This document shows, in pieces, positions 1 to 9,266 of a stretch of 64,000 nucleotides of DNA; position 1 is the stretch's first letter; each line of letters opens with the position of its first letter. The notes beneath the pieces are model-generated. The model saw only the letters and a program-made list of their open reading frames with translations, did no database searches and had not been told where the DNA came from. This DNA comes from Paraphaeosphaeria minitans (Eukaryota > Ascomycota > Dothideomycetes > Pleosporales > Didymosphaeriaceae): positions 1,054,001 to 1,118,000 of the forward strand of contig WJXW01000017.1 of NCBI GenBank assembly GCA_015832175.1. The letters are read 5' to 3'. Both the position numbers and the translations under genes were made by a program.

Positions 1-2297
1 TTGCGGATGAGGTGACCACCTGCGACAAGGAGTTGAAGGGGAAGATCTGACGCGGAAATGGCTAGGTTTGATCCTTCGATGTCGGCGTACCCAATCTGTC
101 GCTTTTCTCGGAGGTTTGCGTCTGTGGAGACGGCAAGGCTCTTGCGTTGAAGGTCAACCCACCGTTTGAGATTCGATACACGCTTTGCGCGGTCCTGCCT
201 GGCCCGCATGCGCGCTCTTATAACCTCTAATCTTTGCTGTTCTGTTTTCTGAAGTGCAGAAAGCTGGGCTATGGCTTCGTTGGTGCGGTCGATGTTGTCT
301 TGCTTTAGGCGGGCTTCTTGGGTGAATTGCATGCTCGCGCTTTGTAATATGCCGCTCATCACTACGTGCGTTAGTACCGGAAAACATACGAATATTGGAG
401 AAAACCTACGCGGCTGTATCTCCCGGCTGGTTTCCTCCACCTTGCTGATCGGCGCCTTTCCCTTGCTGGGACTGCTGATGGTCGTGGGGAGGTCGGCATC
501 GGCATCACTCCCAACACCAAAGTCGATGGGTCGCGTGCCCTTGTGGTTCGGTATTGTGGGGTCGGCTTGAACCTCCATTAGCTGTGAAATGATATTGCGG
601 TTCCCGATTCTTGCTGCGAGGTTCAACGCTGTATTGCCAGCCTTATCCCGAGCATTCACCATGTCCTGCATGAACCGCATCAGGCCGATGGGTTTTGCGT
701 AGTTGCCGGTGCCTTCATACGCTGACTGACTGGCGCCGATGTTACTTCGTACCAGATACTCCAGAAGTGCTTCTAGATAATATTTGCTTGAGGCGGCTCG
801 GCCTTTGATGGCGCATGTGACTGCAATATGGTGCAAGATGGTCCGTCCCTGGGCATCGCGCAGCTCGATAAGGGGTGCGAGTATCTCCAGCGTCTCCGGG
901 AAGCAGCTGTGATCAAGACTATTATTCACTGAGACAGCGCTCATCAGTGGTGTCTGACCGGCCGCGTTTCCTCTAAACATGTTTGCGCCCTTGGAAACAA
1001 GAAGGCGCATCAGAGACACACGAGCCAGTGTAGCCGCCCAGTGCAACGCAGTATTCGAGCTGTTATCAATCGGCATATCGAGATCAGTTCCGGAAAGGTG
1101 TAGTATGGCGGGATGGTTGGTAAAGTCGGTTCTTGACTGGTCGGCGAATAGATCGGTCAACATGGCCTGTTTCTCTTCGGAAATCTTGTCGCTGGGATGA
1201 GGTAACGGTGGGAGCGCGGCGGATACATCGCCATCGGGAGTGGTCACGGGCAGGCCTGTCTGGTAGAAAGACTCGTTCGGCTCGGTGGGGGAGCCATGAT
1301 GTTGCATGATTACTTCTCCCCCGTTAGGCTGCGACTGCGAGAAGGAGTCTTCCTGCGACGGCCGCATCCTTTTCCGGGGCGGCTCCTGAATGTCATCCAC
1401 GCCGGTGCCATACGCAGAGTCGGTATGACCGTTGGCAGGTCCAAAACTGCGCTCAGATGTCATACTTTGGACGCTCTGTTGGCTGCTTGCGCGGAACGAA
1501 TCCTGGCTTCCCATAGGGGCCTGGGGCGGGCGGCCCATGGATCTGCGGCCTTGCGAAGAGCTGGCGGGGCGCGGGGGTGCAGGTGAGTTTAGCCTGGCCA
1601 CTTTGTTCATGGCAGCGAGCGCACTCGTGGCTGTGGAGGAGATGTTGGAGAAGAAAGTGCCGCCGACGCTCGGACCGCCAGGGCGGCCGTCGATGCTCTG
1701 GGTGTAGAAGCGCTTTCGGTTTGCAGCCATGGCCTGCTCCTTGGTGGGGGTTTCGATTCCCTGGCCTTGGTTCCCGTCTGCACTGACGTCGTGGTCCAGC
1801 AGCGGGCGGAGAATGTCCTCGACACCGTACTGGCGGCAGAACTCCCTCCCACGACGGTAGTTGATCCAAGTGCCCTGGTACTTCCCGTAGCCGCCCTGGA
1901 CCTTTTCGTGCTCGCCGACCAATATCTCCTTCTCGAGCACCTTTGTGCGCTTGCCCTTGTCGACGCCTGCGACCTTGAGGATCTGGGTCGCGTTCAGCCA
2001 GCCGTCGGAGCGGCGGCGCATGACAGCGACACGATTCACCTCCATCTCGTACACGGACACGCCTGAGTAGACGGCCTGGAGCAGTTAGCAAGACCATGGA
2101 AACAGAGAGAGTCGCATGCGCACGGTGTAGATCTGGGGCTTGTCCATGGAGTGTGGCTGGTAGCCATTGGCGTCGGAGAAGGAGCGGTTGAACGAGGGCG
2201 CAGCCATGATGGCGTGCGGCGAGTTGGCGTACATGGCGGGCTGCGAGGAGGAGCCGGGGGGGAAGGACTGGGCAGCGGTGGAGTGCGCGACTTGCAT
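1..2297 (-). CDS. MBP1: Mbp1/Res-type APSES-ankyrin transcription factor (C-terminus cut by window edge)
   Basis: Exons 2124-2297, 410-2075 and 1-361; introns 2076-2123 and 362-409, both 48 nt. The first in-frame ATG is at 2297; upstream the frame stays open but has no ATG. After a 58-residue leader comes an APSES DNA-binding domain (about residues 59-150) with the typical stretch GWLNATQILKVAGVDKGKRT. A Ser/Pro-rich linker follows, then ankyrin repeats (about 390-565) with motifs NTALHWAA, GQTPLMSA, GRTILHHIA and GNTALNLAA, then a charged coiled coil running off the window. This is the layout of the DNA-binding subunit of the MBF complex, which drives G1/S genes with a Swi6/Cdc10 partner in the nucleus. 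The second intron is a multiple of three without a stop, so unspliced message would read through. Domain identity is firm; Mbp1 versus a paralogue is family inference. Confidence 0.9.
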
Positions 2298-2349
2298 GCT
2301 GCGGCGGGCGGGTGCGTGAAGACGGCGGGTCAGTCGGCGCGGCGCATGC

Positions 2350-2590
2350 GGGCGTGGTGGGAAGTCGCGATGGGGTGGAGGGCGTAGTGGGAAGCCACGA
2401 TGGGGTGGTGGGCGTGGTAGGAAGTCGCGGCGGGGGTGGAGGGCGTGGTGGGAAGTCGCAATGGGGTGGTGGGCGTGGTGGGAAGTCGCGATGGGGTGGC
2501 GGGCGTGGTGGGAAGTCGCGATGGGGTGGTGGGCGTGGTGGGAAGTCGCGATGGGGTGGAGTGCGTGGTGGGAAGTCGCGACGGGTTGAC
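2350..2590. repeat. GC-rich minisatellite, about 30-bp unit
   Basis: About eight imperfect copies of a 30-bp unit containing GTGGTGGGAAGTCGCGATGG, directly upstream of the Mbp1-like start codon. The block is open in the same frame as that gene and would encode a His/Ala/Pro decapeptide repeat, but there is no ATG in that frame above 2297, so it is probably 5' untranslated or promoter DNA. Confidence 0.85.
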
Positions 2591-2881
2591 GGGTTGGCGG
2601 TGGGGTTGAAGTTTGTTTGGTTTGCACTTGTGCTGGTGTCTATGCCCAGTTGGCGGTTGGCGGTTTGCGGTTGGCCGAGTGCTGCTCGCTATGCCCAGTT
2701 AGCGATTGGGCAAGGTGCTGGCGATGTAGGATGCCCGGTTGGCGGTGTGGGATGCCGGTGGGTGGGGACGTCGCGATTGCCTGCCGGGCGGAGGAGGGCA
2801 GGCGCGTCCACGACGCACACGCACGTCGGCTGGGCGCGTCCTGCAGCTGCCGCGCCGCGCTGTGATTGGACGCGTCCGAGG

Positions 2882-3006
2882 CACGTCTGACGGTAGGTAA
2901 TAACTCAATCCACGTCTGACGGCACCGACTCAATTCACGTCTGACGGCAACAACTTATCTCTGAGAACACGTCTGACCGTGATATAAATTGATTCACGTC
3001 TGACCG
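2882..3006. promoter_or_regulatory. Five-copy CACGTCTGAC(G/C)G array in a bidirectional promoter
   Basis: Copies lie at 2882-2893, 2911-2922, 2936-2947, 2968-2979 and 2995-3006, all in the same orientation, 25-32 bp apart. Several are preceded by CAATT. The last copy ends 61 bp before the ATG at 3068. A TATAAA-like stretch sits near 2984. The array lies between two divergent genes, so it could serve either. I do not recognise the factor; the element contains CACGT but is not an Mbp1 site (ACGCGT). Confidence 0.6.
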
Positions 3007-3067
3007 CAATACTTCAATTCATCACTCGCGCCGGCTGCTGCGCCAACCCCCATTCCCTCCATTCCCG

Positions 3068-4333
3068 ATGCAGACGGCGAGCCTCAAACCCATCCGCCTG
3101 CTGCGCGCCCTCCTCCGCGAGGCCTCGTACCTGCCCGACGCGAACGCCCGCAGCTTCTTTCGCCGCTACATCGTGAAACGCTTCCGAGCCTACCCGCACG
3201 TCTCGTCCCCGCTGGACGCGAAACCCCATGGCCTTGGAAAGCGAAAGGGCATATCCGTGACTGAAGAGCGCACACGTCAGTTGCGATGTCAGGGCAAGAA
3301 GGGGCTAAACTACCTGCGACGCGCCAACAATGGGGAGCACGACTGTCTCAAGAAAATCCTCTTCTTCGCCTATGGGCGCATTGGCAAGCGCAAATACACT
3401 CTGTTGGCACATCTTCTACGCCCAAATGACCCTGCTGCAGTGCTGCAGCCTTCGCAGCTGCAGAAACTCTACTATAGCAACGACCGCTTTCTCTCCTTCT
3501 TCGACGCTCCGAAGCAGGTCAATGCCACGACCTACAACATCCCCATATCGGATTACTATTGCAGATTGAGGACGACGCTGAAGGCTCAAGTTCAGAATGA
3601 AGTCGCACTGGGCCGCGAGATCAAGCGGCACCAGATCAGCACTCCCATCACCAACGTATGGGGCCGCCCCATGCCCATCAGGCGAGCTCGGAATATTGCC
3701 AGGAGGTGGTACGCCGAGACTATGACACGACTTCTCCCGCCCCTACCCACCGACGAGTTCGACAATATGCAAGCCATGGCAGACGGTCGACGGGAGATAT
3801 CCCTGGTGAAGCGCCGCTCGCCTGCCGTTGAGCTCCATCCTCGTCCGATAGAGGAGCTGCCCGCAGCAGTTCGGCTTGCAAGCCTGGTGCAGGACGCACT
3901 TGTTCTAGAAAAGCCAAGCAGGGCCGACATACGCCGCCCGCGTCAGATCGATGCGCGCATAATGAGACGCCTGTATGCCAGTGTCATTGTGTACTGCAGC
4001 AAGCTGGAGTGGAACGAGAAATACAAGAAGTGGGAATCCGTCTGGGGCCGTATGCGCGGGATGAACCCCACCTTCAATTCCGTGCCGCACCACAATGAGC
4101 TCTTTGCTGGAGTGGACGAGAAAGGCAATCTGCTCGGAGAGAAACGACCCAAATGCCCCCAACCTTCACCCCACAAAGACGACACGGAGGCCTTCCTCAA
4201 CTCCAATCTCGCAAACAGCCAGAATGCTAAGAGCAAGAGAGAAAAGCATGTCAAGGTGCCATTTTACGTCGACATTCTGCCACCGGAACATCCCACTCGT
4301 GTAATGGCAAGCAAGTTCTTAAAGAAAGTCTAA
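3068..4333 (+). CDS. LYR-motif (Cup1-like) protein, probably mitochondrial
   Basis: Single-exon gene of 421 aa starting at the ATG at 3068. The N-terminal 50 residues (LLRALLREASYLPD, then FFRRYIVKRFR) match the helix pattern of the LYR superfamily, whose members bind mitochondrial acyl carrier protein and help assemble Fe-S or respiratory-chain proteins. The rest is basic, Arg/Lys-rich and has no domain I can name; the layout matches the fungal proteins annotated as Cup1-like LYR proteins. The strongly basic N-terminus fits mitochondrial import. Family membership rests on the short helix pattern only, since the canonical Leu-Tyr-Arg triplet is not exact. It could instead be an unrelated basic mitochondrial protein. 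Confidence 0.6.
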   Translation: MQTASLKPIRLLRALLREASYLPDANARSFFRRYIVKRFRAYPHVSSPLDAKPHGLGKRKGISVTEERTRQLRCQGKKGLNYLRRANNGEHDCLKKILFFAYGRIGKRKYTLLAHLLRPNDPAAVLQPSQLQKLYYSNDRFLSFFDAPKQVNATTYNIPISDYYCRLRTTLKAQVQNEVALGREIKRHQISTPITNVWGRPMPIRRARNIARRWYAETMTRLLPPLPTDEFDNMQAMADGRREISLVKRRSPAVELHPRPIEELPAAVRLASLVQDALVLEKPSRADIRRPRQIDARIMRRLYASVIVYCSKLEWNEKYKKWESVWGRMRGMNPTFNSVPHHNELFAGVDEKGNLLGEKRPKCPQPSPHKDDTEAFLNSNLANSQNAKSKREKHVKVPFYVDILPPEHPTRVMASKFLKKV

Positions 4334-4527
4334 TCGGCAAGTGGGGCAGGAACCGGTAGTCTACCCCTCGCAAACACACCCTAGCAACAAATCGGTCAGA
4401 ACGTAGGGCGTGCAACGCATCCAGTGTCCACACCCCGAGAGCAGGCGCAGCAGACCAATAAAAATCTCAGCTCACACATTCATCTCGAATTACGATTGAC
4501 TACCTACCACAAATACAGACGAACGTC

Positions 4528-5158
4528 ATGGCTTCCGACGGGGCAACCATTCGCCACGCCACGCGTGAAGGTACGCGCAGAGCTGCTGCACACGCATTGT
4601 GCTCGGGTCGGTGATGCTACGACTCGAACTACACTCTGTGCATTGTCATATCCCTCGCTCCTGCAGCTCTGACACCTCCCAGATGTCGACACCATCTACA
4701 GCCTCGTCATTGGGCTTGCCGACTACGAAAAGGAAAAGTCGTCCGTCAAGGCGACCCCCGAGATCCTCGCCAAAACGCTCGCGTTCCACGACCCTTCCAC
4801 ACCCGACACCTTCACGCCCGGCTACGCACGCACGTTCCTGCTCGTCGCCCCCGAGGGTGAGGTAGCCGGCATGGCTCTTTACTTCTACAACTACAGCACC
4901 TGGACGGGCGTTCCCGGTGTATACCTCGAAGATCTCTTCGTCAAGCCCCAGTATCGGAAGCGCGGATACGGCAAGGCGCTCATCAAGGCCTGTGCGAAGG
5001 AATGTATCCGGATCAACGGACAGCGGCTAGAGTGGGCCTGCTTGGACTGGAACACGCCGAGCCTGGCGTTCTACGAGAGCCTGGGTGCGACGCAGAAGAA
5101 GGAATGGGTTGGGCTGAGGGCAGAGGGCGATGCGCTGGCGAAGTTGGCGGAGAATTAG
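4528..5158 (+). CDS. GNAT N-acetyltransferase, diamine (SSAT)-type
   Basis: Exons 4528-4570 and 4683-5158 around a 112-nt intron; 172 aa. The exon 1 reading frame (start MASDGATIRHATRE) joins smoothly to DVDTIYSLVIGLADYEK. The acetyl-CoA pyrophosphate loop (motif A) is visible as QYRKRGYGKAL after the beta strand VYLEDLFVKP, and the C-terminal WNTPSLAFYESLGA segment is typical of GNAT motif B. The size and the ADYEKEKSSVKATPE region fit diamine or polyamine acetyltransferases of the spermidine/spermine N1-acetyltransferase type, which transfer acetyl groups from acetyl-CoA. The exact substrate cannot be read from sequence. No signal peptide is seen, so a cytosolic enzyme is expected. Confidence 0.85.
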
Positions 5159-6124
5159 ACACAATGTACCTACAAAAAGGAGCATGGAGGGGTCGACCGA
5201 ACATGGAATTCGCACCGCCCCGCTCATTCACACACGTCCAGCGTTCCCGGCTTGCTTGTCTTCGGTGATGGATGCCTTGATGTTCTCGGACGGCCGCCAA
5301 ATGGCGGAAGATTTTTCAACCCTGCCAGCAATCACGCGGATCACGACTCGCGCACCGCCAATTCGAATTTGGCACCAAACAAAGTGCAGGAAAGTCGTCG
5401 ATGATGCGAATCGGGTTTCCAGCCCCGGTAGAGCCAGCCTGCATTGCGGGCATGCCGCATTCGTGATTCGTCCGAGCCGCCCGAAACTCTGGAAGCACGC
5501 TAGAGAGCCGATGTTTTCGCCCAGAACGCCGTCATCCGCTTGTAGCGTGGGATAGTACCCGGCGCTTGATATCGTGGTAGGGATCGTTCACTCAGGTATG
5601 GTGGGTGGCGGGCAGGTGGAGACAAGCAGGTGAGGTTCATCGTAGGGGCTACAGTGGATGAAAAATTCAAGGCAACGTGCTCTGTCGTTGTTTACACGGT
5701 ATGAGCGCATGCTCAATATCGGCTAGTACTACCTAGCGTGGTATACTTCCCGGCGCCTGAGAGTAGGGCTGGTTCACTGACACTGCCAATTCTTTAATCC
5801 GATGTAATCGATCACCAAGTAGTTTGAGTGAAACGGCGCACGGCCCACAAACCCATCACTTGACGGACGACAACAGCTCATCCCGGTCTTGCAATGATCG
5901 CCACCGGCGCGAATCCGCGGAATAATTTGGGGGTTTCCTCTGGTGAGGCAGAGGGGGCCATAATTTGCCGTCCACATAAGATGGGAGTATGAACCACCAT
6001 GGAAAAAATATCGGCCTCTTCCACGGATACTCGGATAAATTCACTCTTTTAAAGTCTTTCGGACAGTCACTCGTTTTCCTGCTCAGGGAGCATACATTCT
6101 TTGAATCCTTTTTACTTGGCAATC
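5159..6124. other. Intergenic, no gene supported
   Basis: Only short overlapping open frames without recognisable motifs on either strand. It holds the 3' flank of the acetyltransferase and the promoter of the pectin lyase gene. Confidence 0.6.
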
Positions 6125-7396
6125 ATGAAGTTCACCGCTACTGCTCTTGCGCTTGCGAGCGCTGTATCCTCTGTCGAGGGAGCTGTGCTTGGGGAGCGTG
6201 CTACGTATGCTGTTAAGGGTGCTGCTGAGGGTTGGTATACACTACCAGATGAAAAATGAATCAATTGACCCACATAACCAGGTTTCGCCAAGGGCGTCAC
6301 CGGCGGCGGCTCCGCTGCCTGCGCAGTCCCTTCTTCTACCGCGCAGCTCAAGACGTGGCTCAGCGACAGCACCGCCCGCTGCATAGTCCTCGACAAGGAG
6401 TTCAACTTCAAGGGCACCGAGGGTACCGTCACGGAGGACGGCTGCCGTCCCGCCTCCAACAAGTGCCCCGGCAACGGCGGCCAGGATGCTATCAACCAGG
6501 CCAGCTGGTGCACCAACGGCAATGCTGGCGCGGGCTCCAGCACCATTAAAGTCACCTACGACAAGGCCGGTATCAGCGGACTCACTGTCGGCTCCAACAA
6601 GTCCATCATTGGCGCTGGTAGCAAGGGTGTCCTTCGAGGAAAGGGCCTCCGCATTGCCAACGGCGCAAAGAACGTCATCATCCAGAACATACACATCACG
6701 GAGTTGAACCCACAGTACATCTGGGGCGGCGACGCCATCGCCGTCGATGGCTCGGACAACGTCTGGATCGGCGAGCCACCTCCCACTCCCTCCCACCTTC
6801 CTGTCTAACAAGCCTTTACAGACCACAACAAATTCTCCCTCATCGGGCGCCAAATGGTGGTCCTCGGCAACGGCGCCTCCAACCGCGTCACCATCTCCAA
6901 CAATGAGTTCGACGGCAGCACCTCCTGGAGCGCCACCTGCGACGGCCACCACTACTGGACCATCTACCTGACAGGCTCCAACGACCTCGTCACCCTCAAG
7001 GGCAACTACATCCACCACACGTCGGGCCGCTCCCCCAAGACCGGCGGCAACTCCCTCATCCACGCCGTCAACAACTACTGGTACGCCAACAGCGGGCACG
7101 CCTTCGACAACGGCGCCGGCGCCAAGGTCGTCGCCGAGGGCAACGTCTTCCAAAACGTCGTCACCCCGCTCCTCGACAACAAGGGCAACTTCTTCGGCAG
7201 CCCGTCCACGGGCGCAAACGCTGCGTGCTCCGCCAACCTGGGTCATGTCTGCCAGCTCAATGCGTTCGGTAGCTCTGGCTCGCTGGGTGGTACCGATACG
7301 TCCTTTTTGGGCAACTTCGCTGGGAAGAACGTGGCGGGTGCGGCTGCGGCGAGTGCGGGAACGATTCAGAATGGGGCTGGGGTTGGGAAGGTCTAG
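6125..7396 (+). CDS. Secreted pectin lyase, polysaccharide lyase family 1
   Basis: Exons 6125-6230, 6282-6770 and 6822-7396 give 389 aa, the usual length of fungal pectin lyases. Residues 1-19 are a hydrophobic signal peptide. The parallel beta-helix enzyme cleaves methyl-esterified homogalacturonan by beta-elimination outside the cell. Family landmarks are [37 protein letters not shown] and [13 protein letters not shown], the last carrying the conserved catalytic Arg region. The first intron uses GTTGGT as donor. The second (6771-6821) has a good CTAAC branch site and ACAG acceptor, but its donor is GC (GCGAGC); any GT donor nearby would destroy the conserved WIDH motif. Without splicing the frame stops at about 6807. 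Pectate lyase is less likely given the RSPK context. Confidence 0.9.
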
Positions 7397-8480
7397 CGGC
7401 TGGGGGGGGGGGGGGGGTGAGGTTTTGAGCTTGGGGGGGAATATGCGGGAAGGATTGGACAGGGGGGGAAGAGGGGGTGGTTTTGTTTTCTTCGAGTATA
7501 TATTTCGTGGATGAGGGGTTGTACGCTTGGTCGGTAGGTACATGTGCTTTGGATCTACAGAGCGGACTACTGTACATACAATTCAACCATGTTTGTCGAT
7601 GCCATTGATAGTCCGTTGTGCGTTACAGTGTCAGCGAGTCGTCCCAGGCTCTCTTTTCCACCAGGTAAGATTATTACCTAGCGGCGTCCCCCGTCTCGAC
7701 GAGCTTCCCGCTCTTGTACCTTTGTGAGGCACGCGAATATCTGAAAACTCAATAAAGAAGCGAAAGTGAATTCGCAAGAGCCCCGCACGCGAGGTGTATT
7801 CGATTGCCGTTTCAGTCGTCCCGCCTGTCTTGCAGGGGCCCTCGGAACAGTGGTGGCCTGGCCTCTCGCCTGCCGAGATCAACGATCTTTTTATTCGGGA
7901 TGGTGTTGGGTAACTGGGTGTCCTGTTTAGAGCTGTAATCTCTGGATGAGGTGCTGCTCAGGAAAGCTGAAACGTCAGCATGAGAGGCCTTGAGTTCTAT
8001 TGGGATGGCACATCACCATTGTGTGCTACGGGAGAGGTGTGCAGAAGCTTGCGGATGTAAAGACGTGTGCGATGGGCAAGGTGGAAGGAAGCTTAATGGC
8101 TGCGTGATGGGCGTTGGTGAGAGCATGTGCTTAGCTGTCCCGCAAGGTAGGTACGCCCTATGTCATACGAGAGAAGATGAAAAAGCGGAAAAATGATACC
8201 TAACACCACGCAGTCCCTTGTTTGTTTGTTTTTTGTTTAATCATTTGCAGAAATGACTGCGCTTGGATAATGTCGTGGAGACGGTCGCCATTGGAACTAT
8301 GAGACGGCTGGTCTTTTCCCTTGGCGAATCCAAGATTTGACTACAAATGTATTGTTGGTGCCTCTGCTCTGTAGAAATCCATGGTCGTCGGAGCGCCGGC
8401 GGGGCTGTGGTGGGGTGTGACAAGCACAAAAAAGAATGGTAAGACGACAAGGCGGATTGAACTGAAGCCAAACACCGCAC
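7397..8480. other. Intergenic with poly-G run, no gene supported
   Basis: A run of sixteen G occupies 7402-7417, right after the pectin lyase stop codon, within a G-rich 3' flank to about 7480. The rest has only short frames with no motif. Confidence 0.6.
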
Positions 8481-8486
8481 AAAAAA
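8481..8486 (-). terminator. RNA polymerase III T-run terminator of the tRNA gene
   Basis: Six T residues on the minus strand, 11 nt past the tRNA 3' end. They follow a perfect 14-bp palindrome, AAGAAAGCTTTCTT (8485-8498). Confidence 0.75.
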
Positions 8487-8497
8487 GAAAGCTTTCT

Positions 8498-8621
8498 TAG
8501 CTGAGCTACGTTTCGATCGTAGGTCTGTGAAGTTGTTAGTTGGGATTTAGGTCAAGTTGAGGTTGATTGAACTTACCCTCCGGGTTATGAGCCCGGCGCG
8601 CTTCCGCTGCGCCACTCAGCT
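8498..8621 (-). tRNA. tRNA-iMet: Initiator tRNA-Met (CAU), interrupted in the variable loop
   Basis: Two segments, 8577-8621 (45 nt) and 8498-8524 (27 nt), make a perfect 72-nt cloverleaf. The acceptor stem AGCTGAG/CTCAGCT has seven pairs. The D stem is GCGC/GCGC with loop AGCGGAA. The anticodon stem CCGGG/CCCGG closes loop CTCATAA (anticodon CAT). The T stem CTACG/CGTAG closes loop ATCGAAA. Pair A1-U72, three G-C pairs beside the anticodon loop and A54 in the T loop are the known marks of eukaryotic initiator rather than elongator tRNA-Met. Between the anticodon stem and the T stem lies an extra 52 nt; removing it leaves a normal five-base variable loop, AGGAC. A Pol III T-run follows at 8481-8486. 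The usual position 37/38 intron is absent. Confidence 0.9.
8525..8576 (-). other. 52-nt spliceosomal-type intron inside the initiator tRNA gene
   Basis: Read on the minus strand, the insert begins GTAAGT, has CAACTAAC 16-9 nt before the end, and ends TTCACAG. These are the donor, branch-site and acceptor features of the protein-gene introns in this window, and 52 nt is within their usual length. It lies after the third variable-loop base (about tRNA position 46), not at 37/38 where the tRNA splicing endonuclease cuts. How it is removed cannot be seen from DNA. Confidence 0.75.
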
Positions 8622-9266
8622 TTTTGAAGCTCAAGGTGAATTGATGAATAGTTTTCAAATATTATCATCTATATACACAAGATGTGTGATTTCTGCCATG
8701 AGCCAGGATACGAATTCTCCACGCTGCACATGCACTAAGGAAAGGAACTATGTCTGTTCTGTTGAGAAGTCTTTTTTGCTCCAGTGTGGGGTTCCTTTGC
8801 CCCTCGCTAAGTGCTACTGCAGCACAACGGGATGACTCAACACAAAGGACTTCCGAGCGATGAAAGCCGACACAGTTAATAAGAAGCGATATGTATCAAA
8901 GCATCACAACAAGGTATTGCCCTCTGTTTTCAAGAATTTGGGGATATGGAAATCGTTCAGTGAGAGTTTGATAGCAGGGAAGTGAATCGAGGCATTTTAC
9001 TAAGCCGACACGACCAGGTCAACGAGGAATCGCAATTAGATACCAAATTCATGACAAGAAGTACTTCGCATGACATTGCGGTTTGGCATGGCTGATGATT
9101 GCTGGCCGGCAACCGCGCCTGTATGGTGGAAGCTACGCTAGACCGATGCGGTTAAAACAGGTCACGTCGCGTGGTAACCACTTTACACGCGTCGCATCTC
9201 TAGTCCATCCATACCTCCGCTGAACTACATGCACACACAACACGCCTTCACCAAACTAAAAATCCA
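8622..9266. other. Intergenic, no gene supported
   Basis: AT-rich stretch between the tRNA gene and the CTF18 start. It holds short frames only; the last 100 bp presumably carry the CTF18 promoter. Confidence 0.6.

Noticed and set aside
1453..2097. 214-codon minus-strand frame over the APSES domain
   Set aside because: Out of frame with the intact APSES and ankyrin reading frame.
2882..3006. CRISPR-like array
   Set aside because: The repeat is only 12 bp, spacers are of uneven length, and the genome is eukaryotic.
6242..7543. 433-codon open frame on the minus strand
   Set aside because: Exactly antisense to the pectin lyase exons; the repetitive Val/Ala/Asp composition is the mirror of a GC3-rich coding strand.
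8498..8621. Elongator tRNA-Met or a class II tRNA with a long variable arm
   Set aside because: A1-U72, the GGG/CCC anticodon stem and A54 point to the initiator, and the 52-nt insert does not form a variable-arm stem but has donor, branch and acceptor signals.
8557..8835. 92-codon plus-strand frame
   Set aside because: Its first part is the antisense of the initiator tRNA gene; the rest has no motif.
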